From the NCBI RefSeq assembly GCF_000143415.4, contig NW_003314280.1, forward strand, positions 921,250 through 985,249: DNA of 64,000 nt, written 5' to 3'. Made by a program: the position numbers and the translations under genes. Of the stretch, positions 41,001 to 51,402 are shown in pieces; the stretch's first letter is position 1; every line of letters begins with the position of its first letter. Under the pieces are notes generated by a model. That model saw only the letters and a program-made list of their open reading frames with translations, ran no database searches and was not told where the DNA came from. Source of the DNA: Selaginella moellendorffii (lineage: Eukaryota; Streptophyta; Lycopodiopsida; Selaginellales; Selaginellaceae).

Positions 41001-42646
41001 ATGAAGCAGCGGCCATGGCGGATGGCGCTGGCGAGGGCGCTCCACTGGGAGAAGGATCAGCAGCCGGTGAAGCAGGCCGAGCGCAAGCTCGTGGATCGCT
41101 ACATTCTCCGAGTCAAGGGCGGGCATGGCGGCGGCGGATGCAACAGCTTTGCCAAGAGCTTGAGCTCTCGGCACGGCCGTGTCAATGGTAAGCGCTCTCT
41201 TCTTCTTTTCTCTTGCATCGCAGAGGCTCCAAATATGATGATCTAGGTGGAAATGGCGGCATTGGAGGGAAGGTGATTCTCAAGAGCACGCCAGAAGTTT
41301 ACGACTTCAAGAATCTACAGCACGCTGCGGTGATCTTCTTTTTTCTTTGTTTGTTCTTGCCTTCGATCGAGCCTTTATTCTGATCGATCTTTCATTCTTT
41401 GTTTTTCTAGACAGGCTGGTGGAAACGGGGGCTCGGGGCTTGACAGGAAGCAAACTGGGAAGAGAGGCTTGGATGAAGTAAGTCTTTGTTCTTGCCTCTC
41501 TAAGTTCTAGCGAGAATGATCGAATGAAATCTCTCTCAGGTTCTCTACGTCCCTCTGGGAACAGTCGTCCATCTTTCCGAGGGAACTCTCCCGGACATGA
41601 CCCAAGACTTCCGGCAACGAGTAGCTCGGAGAACAGTGAAGCAAACTTGGGACGGTGACAAAGACTGGGTGAGGCTGAGCCAGATGTTCTCCAAGGACAT
41701 ATACTCGCACAGGCCCGATCATCCTCCACCACCCCAAGAAACCTCAGAAGAACCGGAAGAGACTAGCGACGACAGTGATCTAGACGAAGACGAAGACGAA
41801 GAAGAAGATGACGATGACGACGGTGCCTCTTCCTCGTCGTCCGAGGACGCACCGCGCGTCCTCAAGATCCCGAGACCGATCATCCGGAGCAACGTAGCCG
41901 AGCTGCTGGAGCCCAACCAGACGCTGGTGGTAGCCGTGGGTGGCGCCGGGGGTCGAGGCAACGCGGCACTCCCCCGCTCGCTCCCGAAGAAGAGCAAGTG
42001 GCCGAACGGACTCCCGCGCCTGGAGAACGAGCCCGGCGAGCCCGGCAGCGAGGCGGTGCTCATCCTGGAGCTCAAGAGCATCGCCGACGTTGGTCTCGTG
42101 GGGGCTCCAAACGCCGGCAAGAGCACGCTCCTGGGCTCCATGTCCAAAGCGAAGCCGTGCGTGGGGAGCTACCCCTTCACCACGCTCAGGCCGATCATCG
42201 GGAGGGTGGAGTTCCCGGACTACTACTGCTTCAGCGTCGCCGACGTCCCGGGGCTCATCGAGGGCGCTCACGAGAACCGGGGACTGGGCTTCCACTTCCT
42301 CCGGCACGTCGAGCGCACGAAGGTGTTCGTCTACGTGCTGGATGCGTCGCTCGGGGTGGCGGGCAGGGAGGGGGACTACGCGTGGGATCAGCTGGAGCAG
42401 CTCAAGTATGAGATGGAGTGCTACCGGAGCGGGATGACCAAGCGGCGGTCGATCGTGGTGGCGAACAAGATGGACGAGGAGGGGGCCGAGGAGGTGGTGA
42501 GGGAGCTGAGGAGGAGGACGGACCTTCCCGTGTATCCGGTGTGCGCTGTTCTTGGCGAGGGTGTTGAGGAGCTCAAGGAAGGGATGCGGCAGATGGTGGA
42601 GTGCGATGATGGGGATGCGCCGGACTTGCAGGAGCTCAAGATTTGA
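41001..42646 (+). CDS. Obg-family GTPase, mitochondrial type (ObgM-like)
   Basis: Obg GTPases help assemble the large ribosomal subunit. Four exons (41001-41187, 41247-41329, 41415-41477, 41540-42646) give 479 residues. The glycine-rich Obg fold is clear: DRYILRVKGGHGGGGCNSF, GGNGGIGGKVIL, AGGNGGSG and GTVVHLSEG, later VVAVGGAGGRGNAAL. The GTPase domain shows G1 GAPNAGKST (about residue 300), G3 DVPGLIEGAHENRGLG, G4 NKMD and a G5-like CAVLGEG. A run of Asp, Glu and Ser (about residues 172-215, including DEDEDEEEDDDDD) interrupts the Obg fold, an insertion absent from bacterial Obg. The plant mitochondrial form is favoured by the divergent pairing with mitochondrial uL23, but the N-terminus is short and a plastid form is not excluded. 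Confidence 0.88.
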
Positions 42647-43328
42647 AGGTGGTTATCTTTTGAGTTAGAGTTCCAATGTTGGCATCTCACTACTCGGATC
42701 ATCTTAGTCCTACAAGATAGCTTTTGCTCAAGATGCCGCAGTACAGTACCTTTTTGTGGGTGGTGATGCTCCATCTCTTGTGAATTGCCCAAGAAAAAAC
42801 CAGCTTATTGAAGATATGTTGGAGCGCAATCTGTGATTGTGAAACAAGAGGACTAAGATGTTTGCCACCAAAGGGCATTTGCTAGAAAGAATGCGTCAGT
42901 GGAACGATTGGGTTTGGTGCTACTCCCCGTCCAAACAGCAACGATTTCTTGTGAAGATAGCTTTGAAGTATGCGGGAGTTTAAAATCCCAGCACAGTAGC
43001 TAGTCCAAGATTGGAATAAAGCGAAGAAAGAAGGGTGGCTCCTTCGTGTTTGGGAGATCTTGCAGTGGAGCATCTATCACATTGGTGGTGGTCACCAGCA
43101 AGATAGCGCACTTTGGACGAAGAACGTAGGAATTTTTTGCTTGGTCTCTCCGTGTGGGGTTGGAGGACTGTAGCTAAAGCTTCACGACGCAAGGCCTTTC
43201 ACTCAAAGCAATCAGTGTTGTGGGCTGTGGAGGCAACTTTCTTGTTCGCCGCTAGTACACGCCTTTGAAGATGGGGAGCAGCGGTATAAAGCTGGCAATC
43301 GCGAAGAACGCAGCAGCATCTTTGCGAC
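42647..43328. other. intergenic, upstream of peroxidase
   Basis: No gene is supported. A TATA-like sequence occurs near the end (separate entry). Confidence 0.5.
43285..43290 (+). promoter_or_regulatory. probable TATA box of the peroxidase gene
   Basis: GGTATAAAG lies 38 bp upstream of the peroxidase ATG in a GC-neutral context. The position would imply a very short 5' UTR. Unlike the housekeeping genes nearby, no telo-box is seen. Confidence 0.4.
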
Positions 43329-44460
43329 ATGGAGCTCACGGTTTTGGCGTTGCTCATAGTCGCGGCGGCTTACAATCTTGCAGAAGGTGCGACGAGGATT
43401 GGATTCTACGACGGCTCGTGCCCTCGAGTGGAAGCCATCGTTAAGTCCACAGTGAGATCACACATGAGCTCCAATCCTATGATTGGAGCCGGCGTTCTTC
43501 GCTTGCATTTCCACGACTGCTTTGTCCGAGTGGGTTTGAAGCTCGTTTGAAGCTTTGATTTGATCCTGAGCTTCCGTCCGCTCGTTTCTACAGGGCTGTG
43601 ATGGCTCCATTCTCATCGACGGCCCGAGCGCGGAGAAAGCGGCGCTGGCCAACCTCGGCCTCCGGGGCTTCGAAGTTATAGACGATGCGAAGCGGCAGAT
43701 CGAGGCAGCGTGTCCGGGAGTTGTCTCGTGCGCCGACATTCTTGCGCTCGCTGCCAGGGACGCGGTCTCAGAGGTATCAAATCACAAACTTTCGATCGTC
43801 AGCTATTATAACAATCGTGGCTTGATCAATGACCTTAGAGTGGAGGACAGTTCTGGCCAGTTCCTCTGGGCCGACGGGACGGAAGAGTGTCCTCTGCCTC
43901 GGATGCATCAAACATGCCCTCGCCACTCGACTCGGTCGCGGTGCTCAAGCAAAAGTTCTCGGCCAAAGGACTCACAACTCTGGATCTCGCAACTCTCAGT
44001 GGTACGTGAAGTCACTCGAGCTTTCTCGATCAATCGACAAATCTGCCATACAGGTGCTCACACGATCGGCCAGACCGACTGCCGCTTTTTCAGCTACCGC
44101 CTCTACAACTTCTCGTCCACCGGCAAGCCGGATCCATCCATGAGCCAGAGCACTCTCGCTATGCTCCAGCAGCAGTGTCCCAGGGGTGACGCGGGGCTCA
44201 ACAAGGTGGCGCTCGACACGGGCAGCCAGGGCTCGTTCGACAGCAGCTACTTCCAGAACTTGCGGAATGGTGGCGGGGTGCTGGAGTCGGACCAGCGCCT
44301 CATGGACGACACGGGGGCGCGCATCACGGTGACGGCGTTTGGGGTGGCCGGGGTGACGTTCCGGGCGGGGTTCGTGGCGTCCATGCTCCGGATGAGCGAC
44401 ATACAGGTGCTCACTGGGAGCGATGGAGAGATTAGAAGAGCTTGCAATGCAGTGAATTGA
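43329..44460 (+). CDS. class III secretory peroxidase
   Basis: Apoplastic haem peroxidase using H2O2 to oxidise phenolics, in lignin, suberin and defence reactions. Four exons (43329-43529, 43594-43773, 43839-44001, 44054-44460) give 316 residues. Signal peptide [20 protein letters not shown], then mature start [12 protein letters not shown]. The distal site is [19 protein letters not shown] (Arg and catalytic His). [34 protein letters not shown] and [20 protein letters not shown] follow. The proximal haem His is in [15 protein letters not shown]. The terminal part has FDSSYFQNL and the last cysteine in RRACNAVN. Eight conserved cysteines can be matched. The number and position of introns fit the classical three-intron plant pattern. 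Substrate and tissue cannot be inferred. Confidence 0.94.
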
Positions 44461-45169
44461 ATGGAAAAATCTGGCAAAAGTTTGTGAAGTTCACAAAAAC
44501 AAAACCTTTGGGAGGGTCTGTTCTTGGGCATGTCTAGCTTATTATATTCCTCCTTTCCTTGCAATCGGCCGAAGAGTTTTTGGGGGAGCTCAAGGCGTTT
44601 CAAGCAGCTCAATTACAGAAAGCTCAAAAGCAATGAGACATGGCTGGAGCTCATCTACCCGGACATGTACAACAGACAGTGTTTACTGGTGATTGTCGAC
44701 ATTTCATTTCTCACAAATCTTCATAAGAATTTATAACATACAAGAAAATATAATGCCTTCAAACATTCTTCTTTTTAAATAAATACATTTGCTTAAAAGT
44801 AGTGTTATTTTTACTTATTAATCCAATTGATCAAATAAAGTTTATAATTATAAGCATGTTTGTAATTTATAAACACAAGATTAATCTTATTGCATGGTTT
44901 AAGAAAGTTTATAAATTATAAATACGAAATTAATCTAAATAAATTATAACCGTTAGATGGTAGAATATTCTAAAATATTTAAACATATTTTTGTATTCAC
45001 AGGTTTGCTTAAGCAAACCAAAAAATAAAGCATAAAATATCGTTGACATAACCCCACCCTTTCTCTTCGTCGAGAAAGTGTCCATTTTACTATAAATCCA
45101 CACGAAAAAGAATTGATGGTAGGAATGGACCTTGAAGATTATTCCCCTTTGAGAAAAGTAACAAATATA
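44461..45169. other. AT-rich intergenic stretch
   Basis: No gene. From about 44700 the sequence is strongly AT-rich and contains the second MITE-like copy. Confidence 0.55.
44787..45021 (-). mobile_element. MITE-like AT-rich element, copy B
   Basis: Related to copy A at 28955-29223 in opposite orientation. The right end TTAAGCAAACCAA is perfect; the left end ATTTGCTTAA is decayed. Shared internal blocks include TAGAATATTC, TAACCGTTAGATGGTAG and TTTATAAATTATAAA. Confidence 0.5.
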
Positions 45170-46444
45170 TTACTGCACCCAGCTTCCTTTCTTCATACGT
45201 GCCTTTACTACTCCAAAGCCTGCTTGGGCAACCCCATCCACAAACGTATTGAACTTCACAGCACGAAGTTCACCTCTATGGTTGCAAGTCACAGGCATTC
45301 TTCCGTTGTTCTCGATCCATTTGAGTGCCACTCGAACCCTACGCTGCTCATCGTCACTGACGCAGCGTCCATAATGCAAGTGGCCATTGTCAATGAAGTT
45401 GTAAAACGCGCCATGATTTTGAACAAAAACCGTTTTGATAGTGGCCTCACCTATTCGGTGCTCCACGTAATCCCAGCCATTAGAAATCCCAAACTTTTCT
45501 TCAAACTGCCCTTCATGGGCTCCGTTGAGGGAATCAATATCAGCTGAGCTGAGCTTCATGAAGGGATTAAGCTCCCGAGCCTCGGGCTCCTCGAGAGCAG
45601 TCAAGTCGGGGTAAAAGTAGTCGGCACAGCATGTCCCAAACACCAAGACGCCCTCACCTTTGCGCACGTAGTAGAAGTTCCTCACAACCTGGTCACAAAG
45701 CCTGAGGCGTGGACTAATGGTGCACAAGAAAGTGGTGACGAAATCCCTGTGCGTGAACTTGGCAATTCTGCTGATCCAGAGCCTCGCGCACCCCACCATC
45801 ACGTCCTTCATCGCCATCCACATCCGGTTCGCTGGATAGCTCAGCAGATCTAGGGCTATAATCCCAACCGAAGCAAACCGCGAAGCAACACCATAGCCGT
45901 TGGCGTCAAGCATCAGCGGCAGGAGGGATAGCAGCCTCGTGAAATCCTTGTTGAGGAAGTGCTCCCGACTGCTCATCAAGAGGACGCGCTTGGTGAACGT
46001 CTCAATGGTTGCTCCCTCTGCCATGAAGCTGTCGAATCCCTCGCCCCAGGCGAAGGCGTCTGCAATGCACAGCTGCGGGAGGAGGTGATCCACTTTGCTG
46101 CAGATGAATTGGGTCCCGTGCCTTTTGAGAATGTAGCTGCTGGAGATGGCGCTGTAACCAACGATGTATGCGGTACCCTGCCTGCGCTGGAGGAAATGGG
46201 CGCTGTTGCCCAGCCGGGTGTCGCTTGAATCCAGCTGATGCTCCACTGTCATGGGATACGTCCACTTCTGGCCCTGCACGACCAATCCGAATGTTGCAGT
46301 GGAAAACGGAGGACCGAATATGGGATCTGTTAGCCACTTGAAGGTGTGGTAAATTAGAGCGGATGGGATCCTGAAAAACTTGGCCTCTCTGAGAAATTGC
46401 CACACTGCATAGGAGAACTGGAGCCATAACCACACTGAAGCCAT
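45170..46444 (-). CDS. unrecognised protein, 424 residues
   Basis: I do not recognise this protein. A single uninterrupted frame of 424 codons begins with ATG (MASVWLWLQFSYAVWQFL), so the first 20 residues are hydrophobic and aromatic, like a signal anchor. The rest is mixed, with a hydrophobic patch (GVASRFASVGIIALDLLS) and several aromatic stretches (FGTCCADYFYPDLTALEEPEA, VFVQNHGAFYNFIDNGHLHYG, FNTFVDGVAQAGFG). Amino-acid use is even, and cysteine and tryptophan positions look structured, so it is likely a real protein. No nucleotide-binding, hydrolase or DNA-binding motif could be named. Codon use is less GC-biased than in the neighbours. The flanks are AT-rich with no partner gene. It could be lineage-specific. 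Confidence 0.6.
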   Translation of the reverse strand: MASVWLWLQFSYAVWQFLREAKFFRIPSALIYHTFKWLTDPIFGPPFSTATFGLVVQGQKWTYPMTVEHQLDSSDTRLGNSAHFLQRRQGTAYIVGYSAISSSYILKRHGTQFICSKVDHLLPQLCIADAFAWGEGFDSFMAEGATIETFTKRVLLMSSREHFLNKDFTRLLSLLPLMLDANGYGVASRFASVGIIALDLLSYPANRMWMAMKDVMVGCARLWISRIAKFTHRDFVTTFLCTISPRLRLCDQVVRNFYYVRKGEGVLVFGTCCADYFYPDLTALEEPEARELNPFMKLSSADIDSLNGAHEGQFEEKFGISNGWDYVEHRIGEATIKTVFVQNHGAFYNFIDNGHLHYGRCVSDDEQRRVRVALKWIENNGRMPVTCNHRGELRAVKFNTFVDGVAQAGFGVVKARMKKGSWVQ

Positions 46445-48430
46445 GTCTGTGATCCAAGAAACTTGTACATTAAACTTTCCTAAGAGAAGATTATAAGTCA
46501 ACTCTTACCCAGCTATCCGGGTTCAAATCCTGGCAATGGATGCAAGATTTTCCTTTCAGAGCAATTCTTTTCCATCTGATTCAATTCACTGAAGTTTCAA
46601 TTAGTGTTCATGGAGTGGAACACCAAAACTCGTGCATGAGTGCTGTGTGGATGTAAGAGCAACCTCAACAGCTTTGCAGCATGTCCAGGAGAGAGGATTT
46701 TTAACCTAATTTTCAGTACTGATTTCCTTTGGAATTATTCAGAGATGAAGTAGCCCATTATGAAGCATGAAACCAAAACATTTGGAAGTGCTTTGTTACA
46801 ATGTTCGCACCTATGGTGAGAATATATAAAGATAGAGTAATGCACCATCTTTGTTAAAATGCAGAGAAACAGTCTGCTTTCGTTTGTATGATGAAGACGT
46901 ATCTCATTATGCCTTGCTTAGTTATTTAACTATTACTTATTGGAGTTTTCCACCACATAAGCGCTGAGATTTTCCATGATGTATAGTGGATTGATATTGG
47001 AGTTAAAGGGGATGCCAGGTGACTTATAAATGTCTGGAAGTTAAACGTTTCAACTGACCCGTTTTGAAATACGGACAAGGAGTTGCTGGAACTTCGGCAT
47101 TCCATCCGACCCATCTTGAAACAGACTTTTTTATGGACTCTAGCTTTTAGAAAAGAATCAACGTGAATCCCCCACCAGATACAACAGTTTAGAAATCCTT
47201 TTTCACCAGCATCACCATCGGGTTTGCTTTCAGGGCCACCTCGCACAAAGCTGGGATCTTGGATCAATGCAGGACCAAACAATGTTCTTCACATAAACTG
47301 TGCTTATAAGTTTTCCTTATCTAGAACGGGCCATGGCCAAGCTTCTTCTGAAGTTCTCAAGAATGGACATTGCATAGCTTCAGGCCATAACCAAGGAAAT
47401 ATCGAGGCTTCCCTGGAATTTTCCAAAAGCTTTTACAAGATTTTTTTTTTACTATTAATGCACGTCAACACTTTAAATAAAAGAAAAAAATACTCTGAGT
47501 GCATGGAATATTTGGACCTCACATGTATAGAAATAATTTTTTAAAAGAAAAGTCAATGAGCTCTCAAGAAATAAAATACATATCTAGAAGTGAAAGAAAT
47601 GATTGTACTTAACTTACTAAAAGAACATAATAATAAAAAAGATATAGATAAAATACATTAACATAACAAATCCGGTTTTGTGTTTGTTTCTCGCTCTGCA
47701 GGAGGATGAAGCTGTCGCTTACTTGAAGCATACATCAGGCAAAACCGAAGAGGGGTGTCGATTACGTGCAAGGAGGATCCAGCATTATACTGGCTGGGTG
47801 CCGGGGCTGCTTTCGCAATACCTGACGGAAAAATGCGTAGTCGAGCAGACTAGGAGATTGCTGCTAAAAGGTGTTTCGGATGCTTTGCATTCGGACGAGG
47901 TGGCCGAGGTTCTCACAGCTGTCGCAGAAGGGCGTTTGAAATACGAGTTGTCAGACGCTTTGGATTCGGGTGCTACTTCCGAGGGCAAGATGGCAAGGGC
48001 CGCTGCTTGGCACCATCGCTGCTGCATGGCAGCACCATCGCCTACGTAACACAGTGTGCGAGGGAGAAGCTGCTAAGTGCATATTACTTCACTGAGCCAT
48101 TTGGCTGGAACGACTAGCGTATTGGGCTAAGGATGGACGTGATCATGGAGGTCATTATACTGGACGAGAAAGAGCTCCACGAAGAAGAAGCTGCGAGAGG
48201 GGGCACAGAAGAAGATCCTGTACGTCCCAGGCAACCTTAGCCAATGGCTTATTAACAGTGCCATTACTGTCGCTGCCAGTCCAAAGAGATGCCATCCCAA
48301 GACCGAGGAGGTGGGCGAGCGGCTGTTTGACGGAGAAGGGCGGTAAGGGTGCACGGCCTCACTTGAGAGTATTGTCGAAAGACCAGACGGTTCACGTCTC
48401 GTTTGGAGAGCTGCAATGCACTATTCCATA
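46445..48430. other. AT-rich stretch with unassigned open frames
   Basis: No gene can be named. A minus-strand frame at 46926-47282 contains PSFVRGGPESKPDGDAG and may be a remnant exon. A plus-strand frame at 47678-48049 (about 120 codons, with EDEAVAYLKHTSGKTEEG and LHSDEVAEVLTAVAEGRL) begins just after a possible 3' splice site and may belong to the decayed PHD-finger gene that follows. Confidence 0.4.
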
Positions 48431-48605
48431 GATGAGAAGTGTGTGTGTGGGGGGAGGATAAGGATCACAAGTGTCGGATGTGAGCAGGGATTTTGCCCTG
48501 GAAGCGTAACGTGATTTCTGTAGCCAGGCCTATCACAAGAACTGTGTTGGGGTGCAGGAGGAGCCATGGTTTTGTCTAGATTGCAGGATGGAGATGGGGA
48601 ATTGA
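48431..48605 (+). pseudogene. remnant of a PHD-finger gene
   Basis: Two stretches in different frames together resemble a PHD zinc finger. The first reads DEKCVCGG followed by VGCEQGFCPGS. The second reads AYHKNCVGVQEEPWFCLDCRMEMGN and a stop, giving the H-x2-C and C-x2-C ligands at the expected spacing. The 22 bases between them are too few for an intron and contain a stop, so the gene appears broken. PHD fingers bind histone H3 tails. Sequence further upstream was not recognisable, so the parent gene cannot be named. Confidence 0.4.
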
Positions 48606-49232
48606 TGATGAAGAAGATCGAGTGATGATGAAGACAGTAAGATCGACAATGATGTTTAAGTGTATCGAGACTTGAAAAATTTCTATATATCGTGAGCTCC
48701 GAGTATCTTGTTCTGGAAAATAAAAAGGATCAACCATCGCCCTTCTACGTTAATTTGTCATCCATTCTTCACGTCGGAGATGCCTAAAAGGATGTTGAGA
48801 GCAGCTCCACCTGATAATTCCTCCTTTGGTTTGAAGGAATGAACATAGGCATCCAGCCTCAGGTGCTCTGAAGGTGATCAATAAAGCCATCACCAAGTAT
48901 TTCTTTTGGGAACGAGAAGAGCTGGTCATGAGCTCCCTGCAGCTCCCCTGCCGGGGTGGACTTCGACAGTCGAAGTCGAGCTCGATGTACAACACACAAA
49001 CACAAGTCCAAGAATATTTGCTACCTTGTGTATAGTTGATACACGCAGGAACATAGTGTTGCTTGCATTGCGTTGCATATATACTTTACCCTTATTGTGT
49101 GACCACCACCATCTAGAAGCTATTCCAATTTCTCTAGTTCCTCTCCCATTCAAAAGGAAAGCTCTAAAACGCGAAGACGGTCCCCGCCTTTGCAAGAGTT
49201 GCCCCCTCTTGGGCTCGGCTCTACCATCTTTC
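48606..49232. other. intergenic, 3' of short PPR gene
   Basis: No feature is supported. A minus-strand open frame of 81 codons (48750-48995) has no recognisable motif. Confidence 0.5.
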
Positions 49233-50027
49233 TCACTTGAGACCGCCAATTATCTTCATCGCTTCTTCTACGTGCCCAGGCAAGCAGTGCATCAGCGCGT
49301 CGTCTCCTTGCTTCATCTTGTTGGAGAGATCCGTGGCGTCGGACGCGTAGCCGTGCTCGGAGTAGGCCCCGATCATCGTCTGCCAGGAGCAATCGTCCCA
49401 CAGCGGCATCCTGTCAAACACCTCCCTCCCTTCCAGCAGATACCCTTTCCTGGCAAAGATCTTCACCACCGTGTTCCACGACACCAGGTCGCGCCCCGGC
49501 ATCTCCTCGAAGATCGCTTGCGCCCCCGCGACGCGGCCGTGATGGACGTAGCCCGAGAGCAGCGCCGTCCAGGAGAAGACGCTGTGCTGCGGCATCCTAG
49601 AGAGGAGATCTCTGGCGCGATCAAAATGCCCGTACCGGGCATACGCCGAGACGAAGCTCGTCCATGGCTTGACGTCCAGGCCCCGGGCTCTCGCGAAGAC
49701 GCCCATCGCCTCGTGGAAGTGGCCCTTGTCCAGATACGCGGCCAGGAGGGCATTGGAGGCGAGGCTGCCATGGGAATCAAGCACCGCCCGCGCATCCTCG
49801 AGGCTCCCACACCGGATGTACATCTCCAGCACCTGGGCCTGGAGATCAGGGAAATGCGGCCCCCCCCTGCCGACGCGATCCTGGAGCTCGCGCGCCTCGG
49901 CGAGATTCGTGACGCTCGCCAGAGATTTCTGGAGAGATTTCAATGCCGCCGCCGAGGATTCCGCTAGAGAAGAAGAGGAGGAAGGATCACTCGCAGCTAC
50001 GGCATGGAGAGCCCGGCATAACCTCAT
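49233..50027 (-). CDS. short PPR protein
   Basis: Intronless, 264 residues, much shorter than typical PPR proteins. About six repeats are seen: QAQVLEMYIRCGSLEDARAVL, ASNALLAAYLDKGHFHEAMGVF, PWTSFVSAYARYGHFDRARDLL, FSWTALLSGYVHHGRVAGAQAIF, VSWNTVVKIFARKGYLLEGREVF and CSWQTMIGAYSEHGYASDA. The protein then stops soon after (MKIIGGLK), without E or DYW regions. The N-terminus, MRLCRALHAVAASDPSSSSS, is basic and Ser/Ala-rich, suggesting organelle targeting. It may be a truncated relative of larger genes or a genuinely short RNA-binding factor. A telo-box (AACCCTAG) lies within 20 bp upstream of the ATG. Confidence 0.8.
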   Translation of the reverse strand: MRLCRALHAVAASDPSSSSSLAESSAAALKSLQKSLASVTNLAEARELQDRVGRGGPHFPDLQAQVLEMYIRCGSLEDARAVLDSHGSLASNALLAAYLDKGHFHEAMGVFARARGLDVKPWTSFVSAYARYGHFDRARDLLSRMPQHSVFSWTALLSGYVHHGRVAGAQAIFEEMPGRDLVSWNTVVKIFARKGYLLEGREVFDRMPLWDDCSWQTMIGAYSEHGYASDATDLSNKMKQGDDALMHCLPGHVEEAMKIIGGLK

Positions 50028-50327
50028 TCGTGTTAGAACCCTAGATTCGAGGAATATACATGGTTTTCACTTTCTTTTCTTCACCATTTTGGTTTAGAAC
50101 CCTAAGTAGATTCCAATCCATCAACTTTTTCGGCACTGTTTTTTACTTTTTCTCGACTTTTTTTCACTTTTTCTGCGTTACATAACGACACATACACCTC
50201 CCCCTTTTCTCTCTAAAACGACGATGAAATTTCTTCTTCTGGGACGAGAAAAGATGAAATTTCTTCCAAGCAATCAAATAGCTCAAATCTCTCTTCCTCT
50301 TTCCTATCGCCAAACCATTGCAAATCT
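50028..50327. other. short PPR promoter / Ran 3' region
   Basis: Contains AACCCTAG and AACCCTAA near 50036 and 50098 (telo-boxes upstream of the PPR gene) and long T/C-rich runs. No gene. Confidence 0.5.
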
Positions 50328-51402
50328 TTAATCAAAAGCGTCGTCCTCGTCGTCTGGGAGTGGCTGAGCAGCAGCATTATTCATCTCCTGCTCGTTCCTG
50401 TGAAAGAAAAATGGATCCAAGAACGTCAATCGGGACAGAATCTAGAAACAAGGGAACTTACAGTTGCTGGGCAGCAAGATCGATGTGAACTTCCGGTGGT
50501 GCCAACGCAGGAGTCTCGACAAAGTGGAGATTCGCGTCCCTGGATTGGGCAAAAAGAAGAGAATTAGAACTTGAGGTGAACTTGGGGGTATCTAGAGTTC
50601 TACCCAGCAAGCTTCCTGGCGAGATAAAGGAAGGGTTTTTCGAAGTTGTAGTTGCTCTTGGCAGAGATCTCGTAGTACTGGAGGTTCTTCTTTCTGTGGA
50701 AGGTGACCTGCTTGGCCTTGACCTGCCTGTTCTTAACGTCGACCTTGTTTCCGCAGAGAACAATCGGGATGTTCTCACACACCCTGCGAGATGAGAATGC
50801 GTTAGAAAAAACAAAGCCATCGGAAGGGAAAGAGCGAAACTAGCCTGCAAAGATCCCGGTGCCAAGTTGGAACGTTCTTGTATGTCAAGCGAGCAGTGAC
50901 ATCGAACATGATAATCGCGCACTGGCCATGGATGCTGCAAAAGGAAGTTAAAGCAACGAATCATTAAGGAGTGAAGAGCTTACTAGTAGCCATCGCGAAG
51001 ACCACCGAACTTCTCCTGGCCGGCCGTGTCCCAGCAGTAGAAGCGTAGCCTGCCGCAGTTCGTGAAGAAATCGAGAGGATGGACTTCCACACCCATCGTA
51101 GCTGCAAGGAAGAACAGGCATAAGAGATCATCCCAAGAAGAGAGAACCGAGCTTACGTTCGTATTTCTTCTCGAATTCACCAGTCAAGTGGCGTTTCACA
51201 AAGGTCGTCTTCCCTGCCACCGAGAGATCCATAAGAAACCAAGCCAAAAGAGGAAACAAACGAAGCGCTCACCAGTGCCGCCATCACCAACGATTACGAG
51301 CTTGAAGGAAACCTCTCCAGGGGTTGCCTGACCGGGCATGGCCTGTCGCAAGCAGAGGAACGAAAATCACCAAACAATTCGCGAGGAAACGGAGCTTACC
51401 AT
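50328..51402 (-). CDS. RAN: Ran small GTPase
   Basis: Ran drives nuclear import and export and spindle assembly. Eight exons (51400-51402, 51273-51342, 51157-51213, 50984-51101, 50845-50934, 50604-50783, 50462-50539, 50328-50397) give 221 residues, the plant length. All Ran landmarks are present: [15 protein letters not shown], the effector loop [46 protein letters not shown], the guanine-binding [14 protein letters not shown], and the acidic tail [11 protein letters not shown] that binds Ran-binding proteins. Exon 1 contributes only the ATG, followed by [10 protein letters not shown] in exon 2; an in-frame second ATG there is an alternative start. Intron 5 (50784-50844) has a GC donor. The gene is divergent from the Alba gene with 399 bp between. 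Confidence 0.96.

Noticed and set aside
46505-46560. tRNA-like T-arm (CCGGGTTCAAATCCTGG) followed by a possible acceptor strand
   Set aside because: No matching 5' acceptor strand, D-arm or anticodon arm could be found at the right distance upstream.
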